Origin: Microbispora amethystogenes
GTDB lineage: Bacteria; Actinomycetota; Actinomycetes; Streptosporangiales; Streptosporangiaceae
Assembly: GCF_016863015.1 (NCBI RefSeq)
Contig: NZ_BOOB01000014.1
Location: 62,001 to 126,000, forward strand
Length of the DNA: 64,000 bases
Reading direction: 5' to 3'
Below, piece by piece: positions 58,113-64,000 of this stretch. A program made the position numbers and the translations under genes. Every line of letters starts with the position of its first letter. Position 1 is the first letter of the stretch. The notes beneath the pieces are model-generated. The model saw nothing but the letters and a program-made list of their open reading frames with translations, was not told the DNA's origin and searched no databases.

Positions 58113-60569
58113 TCACTCCCGCCCGGTCTCCACCGCCTTGAGCACGGCCTCCGCGATCGAGCGCGGATCCACCCCGAAGTGCCTGCGGACCGCCTCACGG
58201 GTGCCCGACAGCCCGAACCCGTCGGTGCCGAGCGAGGTCCACGGCCGGTCGATCCACGGGCTGATCTGGTCCGGTACGGCACGCATCCAGTCGCTGACCG
58301 CGATCACCGGTCCCGAGGTCCCGGCCAGGGCCTGCCGGATGTACGGCACACCGGTCGTGGTCATGGCGTCGCGGCGCAGCTCACTCCAGGAGGTGACGGA
58401 CCACACGTCCACGCCCACGCCGTACTCCTCCCGGAGCAGGCGCTGCGCGGCCAGCGCCCAGTGGATCGCGGTGCCGCTGGCCAGCAGGTGAGCGTCACCG
58501 CCGCCGGCGGAGTACCGGTAGACGCCCCGGAGGATGCCCTCCTCGGCTCCCTCGGGCATCGGGGGCTGCGGCAGCGGCTCGTTGTAGAGGGTCAGGTAGT
58601 AGAACACGTCCTCGCCGCCCGGGCCGTACATGCGCCGGAGCCCCTCGCGCACGATCGTCCCCACCTCGTAGGCGAAGGCGGGATCGTAGGCCAGGCACGC
58701 GGGGTTGGCGGAGGCGAGGAGCTGCGAGTGGCCGTCGGCGTGCTGCAGGCCCTCACCGGTCATCGTGGTCCGGCCGGCGGTCGCGCCGACGAGGAACCCG
58801 CGGCCGAGCTGGTCGGCCAGCGCCCACATCTGGTCGCCGGTGCGCTGCCAGCCGAACATCGAGTAGAAGATGTAGAAGGGGATCATGACCTCGCCGTGGG
58901 TGGCGTAGCTGGAGGCCGCGGCGGTGAACGACGCCATCGACCCGGCCTCGGTGATGCCTTCCAGCAGGATCTGCCCGTCGGTCGCCTCCTTGTACGACAA
59001 CAGCAGGTCCCGGTCGACGGACTCGTAGCGCTGGCCCAGCGGCGAGTAGATCCTGGCCGTGGGGAACAGCGACTCCATGCCGAACGTCCTGGCCTCGTCC
59101 GGCACGATCGGCACCCAGCGGCGTCCCGTCTCCGGCTCCTTCATCAGGTCCTTGACGAGGCGGACGAAGGCCATCGTCGTGGCCACGGGCTGCTTCGAGC
59201 CCTCCTCCAGGGCGCGGAACGCCGCCTCGCCCGGGGCTGGCAGAGGGCGGTGGGAGACGCTGCGGCGGGGGATGGGCCCGCCCAGGTCGCGCCGCTGCCC
59301 GGCGGCGTACCGCGCCTCCGGCGAGTCCGGCCCGGGGTGCAGGTACGGCGGCAGGTCGCCGTCGAGAGCCTCGTCCGGGACCGGCAGGCCGAGCCGGTCG
59401 CGCAGGGCGCGGAACTCGTCCTGGGTGAGCTTCTTCATCTGGTGGTTGGCGTTGCGCGCCTCGATCCCCGCGCCGAGGGTCCAGCCCTTCACCGTCTGCA
59501 CGAGGACCACCGTGGGCGCGCCCCGGTTGTCCAGGGCCCTGCGGTAGGCCGCGTACACCTTCCGCGGCTCGTGGCCCGCCCGCGACCCGCCGACGACGCG
59601 CCGCAGGTCCTCGTCCGTGTACGGCACGTCGAGGCCCTGGAACAACCGCTCCCTGATGTAGGAGCCCGCCGAGGCGGCGAACGTCTGGAACTGCCCGTCC
59701 GGCACCTCGCCCAGCCGGGCCACCAGTTCGTCCGAGCGGAGCAGCTCGTCCCATTCCCGGCCCCACAGCGCCTTGACGACGTGCCAGCCCGCGCCCGTGA
59801 AGACGCTTTCGAGCTCCTGCACGACGCGGGTGTTGCCCCGCACCGGCCCGTCGAGCCGCTGGAGGTTGCAGTTGATCACGAACGTGAGGTTGTCGAGTCC
59901 TTCGCGGGCGGCCAGGGTGAGGGCGGCCGTGGACTCCGGCTCGTCCATCTCGCCGTCGCCGAGGAAGGCCCACACGTGGCTGCGCGAGGTGTCCTTGATG
60001 CCGCGATTGTGCAGATAGCGGTTGAACCTGGCCTGGTAGACCGCGTTGAGCGGCCCAAGCCCCATCGAGACGGTGGGGAACTGCCAGAAGTCCGGCATGG
60101 ACCGCGGATGCGGGTACGACGGCAGCCCGCCCTCGGGCTCGCGCCGGAACAGGTCGAGCTGGGATTCGCTCAGCCTGCCCTCCAGGAAGGCCCGCGCGTA
60201 GACGCCCGGGGAGGCGTGGCCCTGGAAGTAGACCTGGTCGTGCCCGGCGTGGAAGAAGTGGTTGAAGCCCACCTCGTACAACCAGGCGGCCGAGGCGTAG
60301 GTCGCCAGGTGGCCGCCGAGCCCCAGCCGGCTTCCCCTGGTGATCATCGCCGCGGCGTTCCACCGGTCGTACGCGGCGATGCGTTCCTCCAGCTCAAGGT
60401 CACCCGGATAGACCGGCTCCTCGTCCGTCGGCACGGTGTTGAGGTAGCGGGTGCTCGTGGCCAGCCGCCTCAGCAGGTAACCGGCCCGTTCGGGGCCGGC
60501 CGCACGACGCACCGCCTCGAGGGATTCGAGCCATTCGGCGGTCTCCTGGGGATTCGTGTCTACGTCCAT
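58113..60569 (-). CDS. aceE: Pyruvate dehydrogenase E1 component, homodimeric (AceE-like)
   Basis: 818 residues. ThDP-binding E1 features: [58 protein letters not shown] (the GDG..N type metal/ThDP motif) and, in the pyrimidine domain, [17 protein letters not shown]. It is about 70-100 residues shorter than typical actinobacterial AceE because several loops are trimmed, so it may be a second, specialised copy. It decarboxylates pyruvate and hands acetyl groups to lipoyl-E2. ATG 60569 is chosen; the SD is weak. It is divergent from a GntR regulator with a palindrome between them. No E2 or E3 genes are adjacent. Confidence 0.92.
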   Translation of the reverse strand: MDVDTNPQETAEWLESLEAVRRAAGPERAGYLLRRLATSTRYLNTVPTDEEPVYPGDLELEERIAAYDRWNAAAMITRGSRLGLGGHLATYASAAWLYEVGFNHFFHAGHDQVYFQGHASPGVYARAFLEGRLSESQLDLFRREPEGGLPSYPHPRSMPDFWQFPTVSMGLGPLNAVYQARFNRYLHNRGIKDTSRSHVWAFLGDGEMDEPESTAALTLAAREGLDNLTFVINCNLQRLDGPVRGNTRVVQELESVFTGAGWHVVKALWGREWDELLRSDELVARLGEVPDGQFQTFAASAGSYIRERLFQGLDVPYTDEDLRRVVGGSRAGHEPRKVYAAYRRALDNRGAPTVVLVQTVKGWTLGAGIEARNANHQMKKLTQDEFRALRDRLGLPVPDEALDGDLPPYLHPGPDSPEARYAAGQRRDLGGPIPRRSVSHRPLPAPGEAAFRALEEGSKQPVATTMAFVRLVKDLMKEPETGRRWVPIVPDEARTFGMESLFPTARIYSPLGQRYESVDRDLLLSYKEATDGQILLEGITEAGSMASFTAAASSYATHGEVMIPFYIFYSMFGWQRTGDQMWALADQLGRGFLVGATAGRTTMTGEGLQHADGHSQLLASANPACLAYDPAFAYEVGTIVREGLRRMYGPGGEDVFYYLTLYNEPLPQPPMPEGAEEGILRGVYRYSAGGGDAHLLASGTAIHWALAAQRLLREEYGVGVDVWSVTSWSELRRDAMTTTGVPYIRQALAGTSGPVIAVSDWMRAVPDQISPWIDRPWTSLGTDGFGLSGTREAVRRHFGVDPRSIAEAVLKAVETGRE

Positions 60570-60587
60570 GGATCCATTAAACACCCA

Positions 60588-60599
60588 ATGATCGATCAT
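60588..60599. promoter_or_regulatory. Palindrome ATGATCGATCAT in the aceE/gntR promoter
   Basis: Perfect 12-bp palindrome between the divergent start codons, only 18 bp from the aceE start and 3 bp from the possible gntR ATG. It is a natural operator for the adjacent FCD-type GntR protein. Confidence 0.55.
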
Positions 60600-60602
60600 A
60601 GG

Positions 60603-61247
60603 ATGTATGCCCTGCGGCCTATCATCGGTCTCGTGGAACCCGTCGTGCGGTCGCCGCTTCGCGACCAGATCCGGCAAGCCGTGCTCGACGGCCTGATCAG
60701 CGGGCGATGGAAGCCCGGTGACCGCCTCGTCGAGCGGCGCATGGCGGCCGAGTTGAGCGTCAGCCAGGCCCCGGTGCGCGAGGCGCTGCGCGAGCTGGAG
60801 GCCCTCAGGCTCATCGAGTCCGCGCCCAACAAGGGCGCGCGGGTCCGCAGGCTCACCCGGAGCGATCTCCGCGAGGTGTACGAGGTGCGGGCGGGCCTGG
60901 AGGAGACGGCCGTCCGGCTGGGCACGCCCCGCGTGGAGCCGCTGCGTGCGCATCTGCGCCGCCTGCACGAGGCGGCGGCCGCCGGTTCCCTGCACGATCA
61001 GGTGCGGCACGGCGTCGCCTTCCACCGTGAGATCGTGAAGGCCTCGGGCAACACGGTGCTGCTGTCGGTGTGGGAGTCGCTCGGCATCGAGGTGTGGACC
61101 CACCTGTCGATCCGCCTCTTCCGGACGCACCCGCACGAGAACGCCGCCGACCACGAACCTCTCGTGGAGGCGTTCGAACGGGGCGACCCCGAGGCGGGTG
61201 TCCTGCTCCGCGAGCACGTGCTCGGCTACGCCCCGGCCGAGCCCTGA
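60603..61247 (+). CDS. GntR-family regulator, FadR/FCD subfamily
   Basis: 214 residues. Winged helix with [45 protein letters not shown], then an FCD effector domain ([26 protein letters not shown]) with the three-His metal-binding type arrangement. Placement divergent from aceE suggests it senses pyruvate or a related acid and controls the dehydrogenase, like PdhR. Start is uncertain: ATG 60603 or GTG 60633, neither with a good SD. Confidence 0.88.
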   Translation: MYALRPIIGLVEPVVRSPLRDQIRQAVLDGLISGRWKPGDRLVERRMAAELSVSQAPVREALRELEALRLIESAPNKGARVRRLTRSDLREVYEVRAGLEETAVRLGTPRVEPLRAHLRRLHEAAAAGSLHDQVRHGVAFHREIVKASGNTVLLSVWESLGIEVWTHLSIRLFRTHPHENAADHEPLVEAFERGDPEAGVLLREHVLGYAPAEP

Positions 61248-61282
61248 ACCCGGAGCGGTGCGGGCCGGTTAGGCTGCGGCGG

Positions 61283-62026
61283 GTGAGTCAGGACACGGCG
61301 GAGTTCGACCTGCTGGTGGACGAGGGCTGGCCGGCGCCGGGACGGATGGGGGAGGGAACCTGGGTCTACCGCCACGCGGGCGGGGTGACGAAGCGGGCCA
61401 ACTCGGTGCTGCCGCTGGGGGAGCGGGCGGACCTGCCGGAGGCGGTGGACCGGGCCGAGCGCTTCTACGCGGACATCGGCCTGCCGTGCGTGTTCTCCGT
61501 GGGCATGGGCGCGACGCCGGGGCTCGACGGGGAACTCGACCGCCGGGGATACCGGCTGGTGGACCCCACCCTGGTGATGACCGGGCCGCTGTCCCCCGGC
61601 TCGCAGGACGTGGAAGTGGCGGGTACGCCGTCCGAGCGGTGGCTGCGTGCCTGGTGGAGCGTGGACGGCGGGCGGCGGAGCGCCACCGGGGACGTCCCGG
61701 CGCGGGTGTGGGCCGAGCGGATCGTCACCGGGGTTCCCGCCGGCTACGTCCTCCTCAGCGATGGCGCCTCTGAGGACGGCGACGCGGTGGGCCGGGGCGT
61801 ACCGCAGGGCCGTTGGCTGGGGATCTACTGCATGGCCGTCCAGCCGCACGCCAGGCGGCGCGGGCTGGGCGGGGCCGTGCTGCGCGCACTGACCGCCTGG
61901 GGACGGCGGCAGGGCGCGGACAGTGCCTACCTGGTGGTCACGGAGGCCAACACCGCGGCCCGCGCGCTCTACGAGCGGGAGGGCTTCGGCGTCGCCGGCC
62001 GCTACCACTACCGCGTGCGGCCCTGA
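61283..62026 (+). CDS. GNAT-family N-acetyltransferase
   Basis: 247 residues. The C-terminal GNAT core is clear: GIYCMAVQPHARRRGLGGAVL (acetyl-CoA-binding motif A with RRxGLG), then YLVVTEANTAARALYEREGF. The N-terminal half (YRHAGGVTKRANSVLPLG) matches the group of actinobacterial GNATs with a degenerate first domain. Substrate unknown. GTG start 35 bp after the GntR stop; no clear SD, but the two genes may be co-transcribed. Confidence 0.88.
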   Translation: MSQDTAEFDLLVDEGWPAPGRMGEGTWVYRHAGGVTKRANSVLPLGERADLPEAVDRAERFYADIGLPCVFSVGMGATPGLDGELDRRGYRLVDPTLVMTGPLSPGSQDVEVAGTPSERWLRAWWSVDGGRRSATGDVPARVWAERIVTGVPAGYVLLSDGASEDGDAVGRGVPQGRWLGIYCMAVQPHARRRGLGGAVLRALTAWGRRQGADSAYLVVTEANTAARALYEREGFGVAGRYHYRVRP

Positions 62027-62152
62027 CGGGCGCCGCGGTCAGGTCAGGTACGGCGGGACGGCATGAGACGGACGGGGAATCGAGGGAATCTATGGTGACG
62101 GCGCACGGAGCCGACGTCGTCGTCGTGATGCTCCGGCACGCCGTCTATGGGG

Positions 62153-62446
62153 TCAGCGCTCGCCGTCAGGGGCGATCGCGGGGGATGCGGAGAGTCGGGC
62201 CGACTCGTCCTGGATCTCAGCACCTTTGCCGCGCAGGACAGCCACGTGCTGACGCCCGTGGTGGGCGCAGAACAGCAGCTCCCCGCCCACGGGCAGGGTC
62301 GCGCGGATGTAGGCCTGAGCACCGCACCGGTCACACCGGTCCAGGGCCGTCAGCGGCTTGGCGGGGGCGAGAGCTCCAGTCACGTATCGCCTTTCGGGTC
62401 GCCCCACGGATGCGGGGTCGTTGGCGTCAGTCACTTGGGACAACAT
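62153..62446 (-). CDS. DUF7455-type small zinc-binding protein
   Basis: 97 residues. LTALDRCDRCGAQAYIRATLPVGGELLFCAHHGRQH carries CxxC and CxHH, a probable zinc site. This small protein is conserved in actinobacteria, often close to the principal sigma factor and a topoisomerase gene, as here. Function unknown. The start at 62446 has only a weak SD; a GTG downstream (VTGALAPAKP) would shorten it to the conserved core. Confidence 0.8.
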   Translation of the reverse strand: MLSQVTDANDPASVGRPERRYVTGALAPAKPLTALDRCDRCGAQAYIRATLPVGGELLFCAHHGRQHVAVLRGKGAEIQDESARLSASPAIAPDGER

Positions 62447-62560
62447 CTAACCGGATGCGGGCGTTCCCAATCATGCTCCGGCTACGCCCAGAGCAGAATG
62501 CCCCTGGAAGTGACGGGGATCACAGCGGAAGTGCCGGTCAACCCGCTGTGCCTGGCAAGC

Positions 62561-62601
62561 TTGTACGCGTACAAACGGAAGTGACGTTAAGCTGCGTACG
62601 C
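62561..62601. promoter_or_regulatory. Palindromes upstream of the topoisomerase gene
   Basis: TTGTACGCGTACAA (62561-62574) is a perfect 14-bp palindrome. A second copy of its core, TGCGTACGCGTG (62593-62604, with GCGTACGC fully symmetric), follows 32 bp later. They lie about 70 and 35 bp before the start codon, where a regulator of the topoisomerase gene would bind. Confidence 0.55.
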
Positions 62602-62629
62602 GTGTTCGATTGATAAGTGGGAGCTGGGT

Positions 62630-64000
<1,371 letters not shown>

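Noticed and set aside
57366-61247. Long plus-strand frame of nearly 1300 codons
   Set aside because: Only its last ~210 codons (the GntR gene) are real; the rest is the complement of yaaA and aceE.

Overview
The window is very GC-rich DNA with strong G/C preference at third codon positions. It carries a principal sigma factor of the HrdB/SigA type, a topoisomerase B subunit close to it, Pkn-type Ser/Thr kinases, sugar importers that lack their own ATPase, and many small actinobacterial hypothetical genes. This points to a filamentous actinomycete. The Streptosporangiales (Microbispora, Nonomuraea or Streptosporangium relatives) are my best guess. I see no rRNA, tRNA, CRISPR array, prophage or plasmid backbone.

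Left part (1-37355): this is largely a plant-polysaccharide utilisation region. A galactan locus consists of a LacI repressor, a sugar ABC importer, a GH42 beta-galactosidase and a secreted GH53 endo-galactanase, with two LacI-type operators in the divergent promoter. An ECF41 sigma factor with its carboxymuconolactone decarboxylase partner, two tiny Arg-rich proteins, a PNPOx-like protein and a partial DUF3800-like gene lie to its left. A second operon has a GH31 alpha-xylosidase, an ABC importer and a secreted GH3 enzyme with extra modules, which fits xyloglucan or xylo-oligosaccharide use. A ROK regulator at 29.5 kb is a plausible regulator for it. A third operon (GH3, LacI, GH1) lies behind two perfect 14-bp palindromic operators and would finish cytoplasmic breakdown of beta-linked oligosaccharides.

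Between these (21.9-28.3 kb) lie two Ser/Thr kinase genes and a membrane protein that share a Cys...Cys-x-Trp external module. A solo TnpB element of the IS200/IS605 group sits inside this locus.

Right part (37395-64000): here are an isopenicillin-N-synthase-like oxygenase divergent from an orphan histidine kinase, a DoxX protein, a 14-helix MFS exporter, a membrane-anchored double AAA+ protein, and a family-5 solute-binding lipoprotein convergent with the 5-oxoprolinase operon pxpABC. These are followed by a HhH-GPD protein, a PAS-GAF-SpoIIE phosphatase gene split by an in-frame amber codon, rpoD, yaaA, a pyruvate dehydrogenase E1 divergent from a GntR regulator, and the start of a parE/gyrB-like gene. 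The rpoD-to-parE stretch looks like conserved core chromosome; the sugar loci look accessory.
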